A stretch of DNA of 64,000 nt from Megascapheus bottae (Eukaryota > Chordata > Mammalia > Rodentia > Geomyidae), in NCBI GenBank assembly GCA_024803745.1, contig JANJXV010000004.1:40058358-40122357 (forward strand), given 5' to 3'. Under the pieces are notes generated by a model. It saw only the letters and a list, made by a program, of their open reading frames with translations. It did not search any database and was not told the origin of the DNA. The translations under genes and the position numbers were made by a program. The first letter of the stretch is position 1. Every line of letters starts with the position of its first letter. Shown here piece after piece: positions 35,346-46,649 of this stretch.

Positions 35346-35499
35346 AGGGGGGAAAACCAAGACGGGTGTGGGGTGTGGGGGGGGAGGGAAATGGGTACCA
35401 AGACATGTGAAAGGGTATCAATGTATGTGAATTAATGCACCTTCTATCTGGCAAATATCATGTAACCCTTTTACTAATTACAATTAAAAAAAAAAAGAA
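35346..35499 (+). mobile_element. Lineage LINE-like 3' end, type B, second copy
   Basis: It starts further downstream than the 17.5-kb copy, ends in poly-A, and is flanked by AAGAATCTCACTAGT direct repeats. Confidence 0.7.
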
Positions 35500-35611
35500 T
35501 CTCACTAGTGCAAAGAGCTATAGATCCATACCACTTCATACCTGTTTGTTGGAAATTTTCGGATCTGACAATATCAAAAATTGAGAGATGTGATAAAAAA
35601 GGGTTTCTTAT

Positions 35612-35847
35612 GCCGAGTGTGGTGACTGTAATCCTGTAATCCTAGCTACTCAGGCTGAGATCTGAGGATCAAGGTTCAAAGCCAGTTGGGGACAAAAGGA
35701 CCTGAGACTCTTATCTCTAATAAACCTCTAGAAAATGGGAAATGGGGCTTGGCTCAAGGGTAGGGTGGTAGCCTTGAGCTGAAGATCTTAGGGGCAGTAC
35801 CCAGGCCCAGAGTTCAAGCCCCATGACTGACCCCCCCAAAAAAAACT
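35612..35847 (+). mobile_element. B1-like dimeric SINE
   Basis: Both arms are present with a C-run/A-run tail. Confidence 0.78.
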
Positions 35848-36110
35848 TTCTCATAAATTGGTGGAGGAGGAAGTATAAATTGGCAGAGCCCCTTGAATGT
35901 TGTTTGGCATAATCTATCAAAGTCAAACATTCATATGCCCCAAAGCCCAGTAATCACAATACTATGTATAATCTTTCACCACGTGCACCTGGATGTAGTT
36001 AAAAATGTGTTTGTGACAGCATTGTTGTAATGGGAATAAATCTGGAAGGAATACAAATAGTGAATGGATGAAACATGGTATAGTAACACCCCCAAGAAAA
36101 GGGGAAAAAT
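35848..36110 (+). mobile_element. L1M-like 3' fragment
   Basis: It follows the sense L1M tail (low-identity version of the 'aattggtgg...gcattgttgtaatgggaataa' region). Confidence 0.6.
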
Positions 36111-36354
36111 TTGAAAAATACTACTACCTGTTACTTAAGCTTTGAGTTCAATCCCTAGTATCACATAAATAGATTGATAAACTCAAATATAAAATTACAG
36201 AATAAACACCATTTACCCATAATCACAAAACTCCTAGGTTTTAGCTTATTTGTTAATCTATTTTTTCCTTCCTATTTTACAGCAAATTCCTGATAATGCA
36301 TTTATTTTATTTCTCTATACCTTAGTAGACATTATTTTAAAATATTGACATTTG

Positions 36355-36600
36355 CAAGATGCTGGTAGCTCATGCCTGTAATCCTAGCTACTTAAGAGCC
36401 TGTGATCTGGGGATTGAGATTCAAAGTCAGCTCAGGTAGAAAAATCTGTGAGACTCTTATCTCCAATTAATCACCAGGAAAACAGAGGATGGAGCTATGG
36501 GTAAAAGTGGTAAAGCACTAACCTTGAGCAAAAAAGCTCAGGGACATTTCCCAGGCTCTGAGTTCAGCCCCACAACCAATAAATAAAAATAAATAAGCAA
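36355..36600 (+). mobile_element. B1-like dimeric SINE
   Basis: Both arms are present with an AAAT-type tail. Confidence 0.75.
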
Positions 36601-37166
36601 ACAAACACTGTCATTTTCTTATAGATTCATACAAACATTAACAACTACTTTGCAATAGCTCATATATCAGACACATTAAAATTGTGTCTCATAGCTTATT
36701 TAGATAGTTGACTTGCTAGAATGGATTATAAGTTGACAATTTAAATTTAGATGCTCTTATTCATAATATCTAGCAATCAGGAGATATCTCTTTGCTCCCT
36801 TTTTATGCCATTTTTCTGTTTGAAGAAGCCAAGCTGCTAGGGTATAGAAGATTCCACAGAATTGACTGGCTGGTGTCCTTGTGATGACATTTCACTTCTT
36901 TAACCCACTGCCGTTGTAAAAAATTGAAAGTTACTACTAATACTTGAGGAGATTTAGATTCAACTATTTTGGCTAAAATGTATTTTAGGTGATGTTATGT
37001 ACTTATAATGCACCATAGGAGGAGGGCTTCTCCCTCCTAATGATGCTGAGATCCAGTAGCATTACAGGAAGTGTTAGTCTGAGGCTTCTAATGCAAACTT
37101 TCCATAAGACTTTCAATGATGAGTGATTATTGCTTGATCAAGTAATCCATTAGAAATTACAAAATG

Positions 37167-37375
37167 GGGCCGGGAGTTTGGCCTAGTGGTTAAAGTGCTT
37201 GCCTAGCATGCATGAAGACCCGGGTTCGATTCCTCAGTACCACATACATAGAAAAAAGCCAGAAGTGGTGCTGAGGCTCAAGTTGTAGAGCTCTAGTCTT
37301 GAGAAAGTCCAAGGACAGTGCTCAGGCCCTGAGCTCAAGCCTAGGACTGGCAAAAAAAAAAAAAAAAAAAAAAAG
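37167..37375 (+). mobile_element. IDL-Geo-like SINE, reference copy
   Basis: This well-preserved copy is used to describe the family. The left monomer is tRNA-Ala/ID-like, with a box A-like stretch (ggcctagtggttaaagtgc) and a box B-like stretch (gggttcgattcctc). It is joined through accacatacatagaaaa to a second tRNA-like arm (gctgaggctcaagttgtag, ending gggcactgg-type CTGGC before poly-A). Total length is about 190 bases plus tail. The structure agrees with the dimeric IDL-Geo SINE described from Geomyoidea. Confidence 0.85.
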
Positions 37376-37721
37376 AAAAGAAAGAAAAAAGAAAAGAAAT
37401 TACAAAATAGCGATTTCCTCACCATATCCTTTTTTTCATTCAATGGAATTATATTTTTTAACAAGGTTTCCTCAGAATGTAGGCAATTTAGTTTATCCAT
37501 TTGAAGAGATTTGCTGCATGTTTCACTTTATCCCCTATTTTTCAGTACAACCATTACTGCACCAACCTGATTCTTTCAGGTATTCTTTCTGTCTTCATAT
37601 ACATTACATGCATCTCATTTTCTACCTTCTTCCCCATTTCCTCTGATTCCAGGAGAGTGGGATCTCTACTTGGCACTGATATGAGATAGCTTAAAGTGTA
37701 TGGGAGCTGGCAAACAACTGT

Positions 37722-37728
37722 TTTCTCC

Positions 37729-37759
<31 letters not shown>

Positions 37760-37772
37760 CCTCCCTCCCTCC
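37722..37772. repeat. CT/CTGT/CCCT tract
   Basis: A short mixed pyrimidine-rich repeat at the start of the following SINE. Confidence 0.75.
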
Positions 37773-37777
37773 TTTTA

Positions 37778-38004
37778 TTTTTTAGTTGATTGTGGGACTT
37801 GAACTCTGGGCCTGGGTGTTGTCCCTGAGCTCTTCAGCTGCCACCCTAACCCTTGAGCCACAGCACCACTTCCGGTTTTCAGATGGTTAATTGGAGGTAA
37901 GTCTCATGGACTTTAGCGCTGGGGCTGGCATTGAACTGCAATCCTCAAGATCTCAGCCTCCCAAGTAGCTAGGATTACAGATGTGAGCCACTATACCAGC
38001 TCTG
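37778..38004 (-). mobile_element. B1-like dimeric SINE
   Basis: Both arms are present. Confidence 0.75.
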
Positions 38005-38811
38005 TTCTCTTTTTATAAGTAAGCATCAAGTTGATCATTGTAAATCATATTCTACATAACCCCAGTCTTCATTGCCCACTGTGACAACTAATTTCAGAAT
38101 ACCCTTGTATTGACTTTTCTTATTTCACTTTCCGTAGTTATCCAGCGCTGTTTCCTGAGATCACTGTCCAAAATCAACTACCTTAAAAGTAAGCCCTTAT
38201 CTGAGACTCAGTTTTCAGGGGGTAAGCCAGGCTAAGACTCCACTAAATACAACTCATACAGGAAAAGCAGGATGAATGTTCAATTCTTTCATTCCACTGA
38301 AAATGTTCAGATATTGCCCGACTTACATCTAATAATGGATTAATGGGTTTACCTGTAACCCCTGAATTTTAATCAGTTTTATTTCCTATTTTTTAATGTT
38401 CAGCTTGACCTTTCTTCAACCAATGAGAACTCTTTCATGCTGACCCCTTTGTCATGCTCTACTGTTAGATTTTAGAGTTCAATAGTTTCCTTAATTTTCA
38501 GCACCACAAGGGTATTCTAGGTTCATCACACAGCTTGAACTATGCAATTCCTACAGAGAATATTATTTCTTTTCATAGGAAACGATGTATTAAAAGTACA
38601 ATATAATGATAAAGGTGCTTATAACATAAGGTTGTCATTATGTTTTGGTCCTTTCAAGGTTAAAAAAAAAAACCAAATGCTTCTCCCCTATGTCCAATGA
38701 ATGTATAACTTTTCTTATTGTGATAAAAGAACAATTTCTGAAAAGAAATCATATGCTACACTATTTATAGTTCAACTTTTAATATATTGATTCTACTTCT
38801 CAGAAAAAAAA

Positions 38812-38834
38812 AATCATTGTTCCTGACAATGATT
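38812..38834. repeat. Small inverted repeat
   Basis: AATCATTGT and ACAATGATT form a perfect 9-base inverted repeat around a 5-base loop. Confidence 0.6.
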
Positions 38835-38929
38835 TCACGTATTTTCACGTATAACATATAGGAATAGTTTGAAGAGAATAACACCTGTATTTCTCCTAGC
38901 AATAACTCTATTTTTTAAAAAAGACTAGC

Positions 38930-39155
38930 AGGGCAAGGTGGCTCAGGCTTGTAATCCTAGCTACTCAGGAGGCTGAGATCTGAGGATCAAGGCTCAAAGC
39001 CAGCCCGGGCACAGAAGGACCTGAGACTCTTATCTCCAATTGAGCTCTTGAAAATGGGAAGTGGGGCTTGGCTCAAAGGGTAGGTTGGTAGCCTTGAGCT
39101 GAAGAGCTCAGGGACAGCACCCAGGTCAGCCCTATGACCCATCAAAAAAAGAAAG
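38930..39155 (+). mobile_element. B1-like/tRNA-like dimeric SINE, reference copy
   Basis: This well-preserved copy is used to describe the family. The left arm is 7SL/B1-like (ggcttgtaatcctagctact, caggaggctgagatctgag). A linker, gagactcttatctccaatt, leads to a right arm like that of the ID-headed SINE (ggctcaaagggtaggttggt; gaagagctcagggacagc), then an A-rich tail. Length is about 220 bases. I do not know its formal name. Confidence 0.8.
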
Positions 39156-39335
39156 TAAGATCTCATTAAGACTTAATTGTTCTTGTTCTTAGAATATGCT
39201 GAGTGAACAGTAAAAATGTATTGTTTTTTTTGGTATATCATTTGTGTATATACATCCAGTATGTCCATGAAGATAAACAGGAAGACAAGAACTGGGGGCA
39301 GGGACAAGAGGGAACAGCATTTAAAAACATGTAAT

Positions 39336-39568
39336 TTTTTTTTGTTGGTTGTGGGGCTTGAACTCTGGGCCTAGGTGATGTCCCTGAGCTCTTCAGCTCA
39401 AGGCTACTGCCCTATCCTTGAGCCAAGCCCCACTTCCTGTTTTCTAGAAGTTAATTGGTGATAAGAGTCTCAGACTTTAGTGGGGAGGCTGGCTTTGAAC
39501 CTTGATTCTCAAATCTCAGCCTCCTGAGTAGCTAGGATTACAGGCGTGAGCCATTGTGCTCGGCAAAA
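39336..39568 (-). mobile_element. B1-like dimeric SINE
   Basis: Both arms are present and well preserved. Confidence 0.8.
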
Positions 39569-39696
39569 CATATTTCTTAATACATAACACATAATTGATT
39601 TATTTGGCATGGTTATGCCACCAATTTTTTTAAAATATATATTTTGTTCATTTGCTTCTACTTTTCAATTTTAGGGATTGCATTTTTCTAGCTTTA

Positions 39697-40060
39697 AAAA
39701 TCACATTGAGTATGTAAAATATACATGACTCTAAAATCAAAACTTTAAAAAGCCAGAAATGGTGCTGTGGCTCAAGTGGTAGATCTCTAGCCTTGAGAAA
39801 GTCCAAGGACAGTGCTTAGGCCCTGAGCTCAAGCCCAGGACTGGTGAAAAGAATAAGCACACTAATACAAAAAAATCAAGCAGTAAAAAATAAAAAAATC
39901 ACTTTGAGTATGTAAAATATATTTAACTCTAAAATCAAAACTTTAAAGAGCCAGAAATGATGCTGTGGCTCAAGTGGTAGAGCTCTAACCTTGAGAAAGC
40001 CCATGGACAGAGCCCAGGCCCTGAGTTCAAGGCCTAGTAGTGGCAAAACAAAACAAAACA
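39697..40060 (+). repeat. Tandem duplication (about 200 bp unit) including a SINE arm
   Basis: The unit beginning TTGAGTATGTAAAATAT, followed by a SINE right arm, occurs at about 39703 and again at about 39902. The non-SINE lead-in is repeated as well, so this is a local duplication and not two insertions. The copies have diverged slightly. Confidence 0.8.
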
Positions 40061-40067
40061 ACTTTGT

Positions 40068-40350
40068 AAGCCTGGTGCCCGGGGCTCAGACCTATAATCC
40101 TAGCAAGTTGGGAATCTAAGATTGGAATGTGACAGTTGGAAGCCCGCCAGGACTTACCTGCAAGACCCTTCTCAACCAAGAGTTGGGCACGGTGGAAATA
40201 ACATATTGGATCAAATATGAGGTTGGGCAAAAATGTGAGAGTCTATTTAAAGCAGTGCAAAAAAGAAGGAGGGGTGGAGGCGTAGCTTGGTAGTAGAGTT
40301 TCTGTCTAGTAAGGACAAGGCTTTGAGTTCAAACTCTAGTACTGAAAAAC
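40068..40350 (+). mobile_element. Composite B1-B1-ID SINE, shortened
   Basis: A B1-like head (ggctcagacctataatccta), a second short B1 part and an ID-like arm (ggcgtagcttggtagtagag) are present. Confidence 0.55.
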
Positions 40351-40439
40351 AAAATCACAAAACACTTCATGGGCTGTTTTATTTATTGTCTATTTTCAGT
40401 GTTAATCTCTACCAGTGTCTTTCTGTCTCAAATACATCT

Positions 40440-40790
40440 TCTTAACATAAATATGTATTTTGTATTTTTTTTTTGCTAGCCTACATCCTAGAGACCACTC
40501 TCCATCAGGTACAGATGACCCTCATTTTAAAATTTTATAGTTGCATAGTTGTCTCTCATTGTGTGGTTCGGTCCTAGTTGATTCAACTAGTCTCTTCCTT
40601 GTGGTTCTGATTGTTTCTAATCTCTTGCTATTATATTTTGGAATAGTTTCCTAGAATTAGTATTTCTGGATCAAAAGGCAACTGTGTATGTGATTTTATT
40701 AGCAAATGGTGTTCAAAAGGCCTTAAAAGTTCCTCTGGTACTGTGTACCATTTTATATTCTCAATGGCAGCATTGGTCATTCTGAGCCCC
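40440..40790 (-). mobile_element. L1M-like 3' fragment, antisense
   Basis: The plus strand reads the reverse complement of an L1M tail (gattgtttctaatctcttgc, then agtatttctggatcaaaagg). Confidence 0.6.
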
Positions 40791-40799
40791 ACAGCCTGC

Positions 40800-42660
40800 C
40801 AACCGAGGAGGTGGTCAAATCTGTGAATTTTTGCTAATCTGATTATCTTTTTTCATTCTCCCTTCAAAGTATACAAAGATGGCTTCATCTACTCCTGGAA
40901 GAACCCCACAGGATAAACAAGAGGAGATTGTGTTAAGGGAGATAAGAGGTGGCTGCAGAGCCATTATTTCCATTCACCTAACCTTGAAAACGCCGTAGCC
41001 CACCAAACAATATCTTTGTTAAGACCTTGTATTTCCCGCCAAAGAAAAGGTCATCAAATAGGATCTCACTTCTTTCCTTCTAAGACCAGTGGAATGTAAG
41101 AAAATACGTAAGTGAAGGCCACTTACTGAGGAAGGATTCTGTGAACCTTGGAAGAGCTAGTACTATGTCTAGCTCTTGTCATCTTGCTGGCTCCAGAATA
41201 ACTCCAGTGTTAAGGTGAAATACCTGTGTGCGGCTAGAGGTTTCCCCAGACTGTGGAATGATTACAGTCCTGTACAGAGGCTTTTTTTTTTTTTTTTCTG
41301 TTTTGTAGGAGTAAATGCTATGGATGAACTTTTTTTTTTTTTTGTTTTAGCATTCCCATAGTCTACCAAATCATTTCACTCCAAGAGCAACACATTTGGG
41401 AAGGTCTAGAGTTGTATTGTGGTTGTTATAATTTTGGAAGAATACTTCCAGAATCTCTTGAGTACAAGTTATGGATGCTACTAAATATCTTAAATTAATC
41501 AGGACAAACTCCTTTTCCTCTCAGCAAGAACTATCTGATCTAAAATGCAACACTGTAGAGGTTGAGAACTCCGATGCATTTCTTATTTTTGCATGTATTC
41601 ACTTCCATCCTTAAAATAAGTATTAATGGTGGTAAAGGGCAAATTCACACTCTCCCTGCTCCTTCAAAAGCTACCAGCATTTTGGACATTCATTTAACGA
41701 ATGAAAGACGTGGCTCTCTCCTCTAGGCCCATTCTTTCTATGTGTCCAAAGATGGAGTATGAAGGATTGACTCCCATCCTGCTTTCCCAGGTGCATACAG
41801 ATACCAGGCAAGCCACCCAAGACAGACAACCTGACTCCAGCCGTGCCATCTGCCTAAGCCTTGCTGTAAACATCCCATTGTGGGCTCAACTGGGAGGCCT
41901 CCACCTCCATTGACCCAGTGGCTTTTGCCTTAAATTCTCCTCCTCCCCACCTCCGTTGCTCAGACCCCATAAAACCCCAGGACCTGTCCCAGCTCAGAAA
42001 CACAATCTCTAATCCAGTGGGACCCTTGCTGTTCCTCAACAATCCCGGCCTGTTAACTATCAAGTCCCACCAATCTTTTTCCTTCATTTTCCTAACAAGG
42101 AAGACCTAAGGAATTATTTACCTGGAAGACTGAAGAACAGATCTTTTATAATCTTCTAAAAACTGATCTTTATTAGGCTTAATGCAATTTTTAAACTGTA
42201 AGTATAAAGGTAAGTACTGACTTTAAAGCTAAATGGGATCAAAAGTCCCATGAATAATAAAAAACTTGGTTAATAGAGTATGACCAGAGAATAAAGCATT
42301 TGGCTTCTGTGGAGAAATTAAAGCACATGCTGTGAATTGTTACTCTGAAGGTACCTTGATTCAGAAGAAACAGCCTTAGGTGTACAATATATCATATTCA
42401 GTTTTTATCTCTCTGGCTTTTCATGACTTCTTTCACCTTGGATAACCCAGAAGCTCGGGCCTTGGAAATTTTTGGAATGGTATGGTATACTACTCTATAC
42501 ATTCATTTCCATCTAGTAATAGACTTGAATTTTATCGCCAGCGATCTATCTCTTTCACAGAAATTATTTTCAAACTTCAGGCTTCATTTACTTTTAGGGC
42601 ACAAACTTTTTATATCTTAAGCATAATTTACTTCAGATGAAGTATAGCCCTGGATGTTAT
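40800..42660. other. Unclassified intergenic stretch
   Basis: No SINE was seen. Positions 41640-42110 are richer in GC than their surroundings and include CATAAAACCCC at 41967-41977. This could be an LTR remnant or other old element, but no family was recognised and no open frame is credible. Confidence 0.35.
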
Positions 42661-42668
42661 ATACAAAT

Positions 42669-42697
42669 TGTGTGTGTGTGTGTGTGTGTGTGTGTGC
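42669..42697. repeat. GT microsatellite
   Basis: About 14 GT units. Confidence 0.9.
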
Positions 42698-42930
42698 CAG
42701 TTCTGGGGCCTTGAACTAAGGGACTAGGCACTGTCCCCAAGCTTTTTTTTTTCTTTTTACTCAAGGTTGGCACTCTATCGCTTGAGCCACAGCTCCCTTT
42801 CTGGCTTCTTTTGTAGTTTATTGGAGTTAAGCATCTCATGGCCTTTCCTGCCTGAGCTGGACTACCTCCCCCAGATCTGAGCCTCCTGTGTAGAATTATA
42901 GGCACGAGCCATTGGCACCTGGATTAACTT
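42698..42930 (-). mobile_element. B1-like dimeric SINE
   Basis: Both arms are present, diverged, beside the GT repeat. Confidence 0.65.
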
Positions 42931-43182
42931 AAAAAAAAAAAAAACATTTTTTTTCACGAGCTCCCATTGCAAGCATAGATCCATGCCAGGGGCGTGGATT
43001 CTGTGACTGTGGCAGGTCACAGGAGAGAGGAAGAGGAAGACATAATCCAGGGACATGGGGAGAGACTAAAATAAAGGCTCAGGATTTCAGCACATAGTCA
43101 ACTTAAATTTTTATAAATAAAAATTCTAAATCACAAGGGAAATTTGCCAAACGGAGTTTGAAGCTAAACTTTTTGTAGAGAA

Positions 43183-43378
43183 AAGCTTTTTTTTTTTTTT
43201 TTTGCCAGTCCTGAGGCCTGTCCTTTCTCAAGGCTAATGTTCTACCACTTGAGGCACAGCATCACTTCACTTCTGGATTTTTTTTTCTTTTTTTTGTATA
43301 TGTAGTAATAAGGAATCCCAGGATTTCATGCGAGCTAGGTAGGTACTCTACCACTAGGCCACACTCCCAGGCCCCAGA
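43183..43378 (-). mobile_element. IDL-Geo-like SINE
   Basis: Both arms are present with internal deletions, flanked by AGAAAAGCTTTTT repeats. Confidence 0.8.
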
Positions 43379-43562
43379 AAAGCTTTTTAAATTCTTCCTT
43401 AATTTGCCGCACTTTAAGTCCCAGTTTTTATGAAGCATAAAAATGTAGCCCACCACACTTTTAATTCTCATGATGTGAATTTAAAAATGTGAAACAGGAA
43501 TGAGGAATAGTTTTAAAAACTGAAGAAAGTTTAAGAAGGTGTGTGAGTGTAAAAAGTAGGAG

Positions 43563-43670
43563 GGGCTGGAGATGTGGCTCCAACTGGTAGTGTTTTCCTT
43601 GCAAGGAGTGGGGGATATGTGGGACAAAGTCAACATGCATTACTACTCCCCTCACACACAAAAAAGTAGG
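43563..43670 (+). mobile_element. ID-like monomer, old
   Basis: Single unit (ggggctggagatgtggctcc) with a degraded 3' half. Confidence 0.5.
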
Positions 43671-44050
43671 TAATACATCCCTTATTAACAAGTGTTTAAC
43701 ATTTTTTTTGAGGTGATAAACGGGCCAAACACTAGACATAATTGAAGAAAAGGTAGGATTATTTAAATGATCACCCACACGACTTCCTCTTAGTAATGAG
43801 GAAAAATAGCATTGGTAGCCTATTACCTTCAGGGGTGAAGAATCTTTTAATTTTCATTCTTGCCAAGGGCCATTTGAGTGTTTATAATGTCATTGCGGGG
43901 CATACAAAATAGTCCATACTGGTAGATGCCTCCTGGAGCCTGTAAAAGAATACATGTCTGTTTGTCATGGATCTACTCAATTATTTCAGGGGCCTTACAA
44001 GGCAGAGCAATTGACTTGCATGTATCAGATCCAGCATTAAAAAAAAAAGA

Positions 44051-44205
44051 GGGGCCAGGAAAGGTTGGCCTAGTGGTAGATGCTTGCCTAGGTTCGATTC
44101 ATCGGTATCACATACATTTTCTATGCTGTGGCTCAAGTGGTAGAGCTCTAGCATTGTGTGCTCAGACCCTGAGTTCAGGCCCCAAGACTGGCCAAAGAAA
44201 AAAAA
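44051..44205 (+). mobile_element. IDL-Geo-like SINE with internal deletions
   Basis: A shortened head and right arm are present with an A-rich tail. Confidence 0.65.
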
Positions 44206-44391
44206 GAAAAAAAAAAACTAGTTCTGGATTGCGTTTACATTTTTGGCCAGTGTGGCCTTAAACATTTAGTCAAGCTGGCTGTCCTCAGTTTGGTCCTGCA
44301 AATTTCGAAGACACTTTAATAATAGATCAGGCCAGTGGTCAGTTCTGAATCCTAAATGTCATCAGACATAAGAGGAATGCAAGAAAGGCGA

Positions 44392-44600
44392 GCTGGGGAC
44401 TGGGTGACTCAAGACTGTCATATCCTAGCTACTCATCATGAGCTGAAGTGGCCTGGCCCCCCCTCCCCCTAAAAAAATCTGTAAGGCTCTAATTAATCAC
44501 ACACACACAAGCTGGAAGTGGAACTTGTAACTAGCCTTGAGTAAAACGGCTAAGGAGCAGGACTCAGGCTCTGAAGTCAAGTCCTGGTACCGGTAGGGTA
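44392..44600 (+). mobile_element. B1-like dimeric SINE, old
   Basis: It is diverged and ends just before the PDSS2 CpG island. Confidence 0.55.
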
Positions 44601-45161
44601 GGGTAGGCAGGGTACATGGCATCTTCCCTCCACCCTAGTGAAGGAATACATGTGGAAACAGGCTCAGAGAGGAAGCCAGCGATTCCAATGGCGATGGGAG
44701 ACGATCCCAGGGAAGAGGACCCTTCCACGTCGGCCCACGCAGGGTGGGCTACCGTGCGCCTCTGCATCCCCAGGGATCGTGGCCCACGGCTCGGGCAGCG
44801 CACAGCCCAGGAGGCCGCACTCACCCCGGTCAGAGGCTGGGCAGCGGTGAGACTCGGAAGAGAGACTTCGGTAAACACCGACCCTCCCTGCCATCCCAAA
44901 TGCTTATGTACACCCACTTCGCGTGCGCTAGAGACGCCCTGACGCCTCCGACTCCAGGCACCGCGTCACACCACGGTCACGGCCTCAGGAGACGTGGAGG
45001 CCGCCCGCAGCCGCGCGGGGAAAGCTTCTACTCGTCGCCTTCCGGGACTCCCAGAGCCCCGCCCCTACGTGCTGGTCTCGTCGGCGCCGTAAAGCAAAGT
45101 GCGATCGTCGCCTCTCCGCTGGCCGCCTGGCCAGCTTTACGACAGGTCGTATTCCACGCCT

Positions 45162-45172
45162 CCAACATGGCG
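45162..45172 (+). promoter_or_regulatory. YY1-like motif in PDSS2 promoter
   Basis: The sequence CCAACATGGCG matches the core of the YY1 consensus and contains an ATG. It lies about 250 bases upstream of the PDSS2 start codon. Confidence 0.45.
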
Positions 45173-45235
45173 TCCCCCATGCCGGCGGTTGCTGTGGTAG
45201 TGGTGTCTGTGTCAGGTGGCCGGTGGCGGCGCTGA
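45167..45235 (+). other. Possible PDSS2 upstream ORF (22 codons)
   Basis: An ATG inside the YY1-like motif opens MASPMPAVAVVVVSVSGG and ends in TGA at 45233-45235. It is in a different frame from PDSS2 and ends 187 bases before its ATG. It matters only if the transcript starts upstream of 45167. Confidence 0.3.
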
Positions 45236-45422
45236 GTTGCGGTCCATCGAGATAGCGAAAGTTCGTTTCCTGATCGCGGCTCCCGAAAGCCCACCGTATT
45301 TTTAGGGTCGAGATCCTGGGAAAGGCCCTCCTCAAGCCCTGAGTTGGTTTTCCCGCGCTGTGTGGGGACGACCGCGGCTCCCTGGCCCGCCCTCCTCCCA
45401 CCCCTCACTCCCGACTCCGGTC

Positions 45423-45718
45423 ATGAGCCTCGGGCTGCTGCTTTCGCGCTGGCCCCGGCGTGTCGGGGCCTCGGGCCCCGCACATCGCCTGTGGTGGTCC
45501 GGGTCTCTCGACACGGTCTCCTCGGTTGGCTCTTGGCGTGGTTGGTGCTCCAGGTCTCCTGCCCACTGGAGCCAGGTGGTGTCGGAGGCGGAGAAGATCG
45601 TGGGCTACCCCACGTCCTTCATGAGCCTCCGCTGCCTGCTCAGCGACGAGCTCAGCAACATCGCCATGCAGGTGCGGAAGCTGGTGGGGACGCGGCACCC
45701 CCTGCTCACCACGGCCAG
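45423..45718 (+). CDS. PDSS2: PDSS2 first coding exon (residues 1-98 plus two bases)
   Basis: The ATG at 45423 opens a frame that matches the N terminus of mammalian PDSS2 as I remember it. Conserved blocks include [18 protein letters not shown] and [20 protein letters not shown], ending LLTTAR. The exon ends with AG at 45717-45718, and donor GTGAGC follows, splitting the arginine codon after two bases. Reading past it meets TGA at 45720. PDSS2 pairs with PDSS1 to make the long polyprenyl (solanesyl or decaprenyl) diphosphate side chain of coenzyme Q in mitochondria. The first 25 residues are arginine-rich with hydrophobic residues ([11 protein letters not shown]), fitting a mitochondrial targeting peptide. 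The catalytic-like helices are encoded by later exons beyond this window. The extreme N terminus differs from the human sequence I recall; the rest is very close. Confidence 0.97.
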
Positions 45719-46224
45719 GTGAGCTGACCCCTTTCCCGTCCATGCCCCGCTCACCCCAGCTGCCTCGCTCCTGGCCAGTGGGTCGACGCTCTCCTTTTCT
45801 GGCCTTGGAGTAGACATTCCTGTCTGCTCGGTCGGGTCTTTTCTTAATTGCTCCGCGGAATGGATGAATGGTTTTCTTAGGACAGGCTCTTCTTGACATG
45901 CCTTTTCGTTTTGTCGCTTTACTGTTGAGGGTGAAGAGACGTCAGGGATTTGCGGTAGAAAAATCACGCACGGGTGTCAGTTTGGGTCACTCTTTAGAAA
46001 TGGCCTCTAAACAGTGTAATAGATTAATTTTCGGTACTCTTCAAGAAGTTATCCCTAGAAACAGCACGGGAGAGAAAGACATTGGCTGAAAGTAGACAGC
46101 TCTTTCGAATTGACTTTATCGAGCCCGTTTTCATGATGCTCCTTTTGTGACTTTTCGCTTCACTGCTGCTGGGAAACCCGCCATTGGAGTTTTTAGAACT
46201 TTAATTTTTATTGATTGATTGATT

Positions 46225-46412
46225 GATGCAATGTCTTAGGCTTCAGCTCTGGCTGTGTTGGGCCTCTACCACTTGAGCCCCATTTCCAGTTCAGCTTTTT
46301 GCTGGCTAATTGGAGGTGGGGGTCTCTGACTTCTCTGCCCCAACTAGCTTCAAACCTCAGTCCTCAAATCTCAGCTTTCTGAGTAGCACAGCATGAGCCA
46401 CAGGGACTGGAG
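46225..46412 (-). mobile_element. B1-like dimeric SINE, old
   Basis: A reverse dimer preceded by a GATT repeat at 46208-46227. Confidence 0.6.
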
Positions 46413-46529
46413 TAGAACCTTTTTAACAACACATATAATTTAATAGAGAAGTTGCAAAAATAAAAACAGTGCAAAGGGCACACTGTGTACCCATTAATCA
46501 GATCCACATGCTATACATATACACTATTC

Positions 46530-46576
46530 ATGTATATATATGTATATATACACACGTATATATATATATATATATC
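46530..46576. repeat. TA/TATATG microsatellite
   Basis: Imperfect TA dinucleotides with CACACG interruptions. Confidence 0.85.
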
Positions 46577-46649
46577 TGTGATTTATGGAAGATTACATTC
46601 ATCACAGTCCTTTATACCTAAATACTTATGCATTTCTGACACAAATATT

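Larger units (their letters stand above)
11650..44650. other. Intergenic region between SOBP and PDSS2
   Basis: No convincing exon was found on either strand in these 33 kb. The sequence consists of SINEs of three related types, L1 3' ends, MIR and L2 relics, MaLR-like LTR fragments, microsatellites and short unique stretches. Individual elements are listed separately. Both genes are transcribed away from it, so it is shared upstream territory. Confidence 0.8.
44650..45800. promoter_or_regulatory. PDSS2: PDSS2 CpG island and promoter
   Basis: CpG density rises sharply here and falls again past exon 1. The part upstream of the exon is GC-rich, lacks a clear TATA box and carries a YY1-like element at 45162-45172. 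Partial CRE-like sequences (GCGTCAC, TGACGCC) occur around 44940-44970. Open frames across the island are composition artefacts. Confidence 0.85.

Noticed and set aside
44564..45408. Frames of 108-163 codons on both strands upstream of PDSS2
   Set aside because: They lie in the CpG island, overlap one another in several frames and resemble no protein. PDSS2 starts only at 45423.
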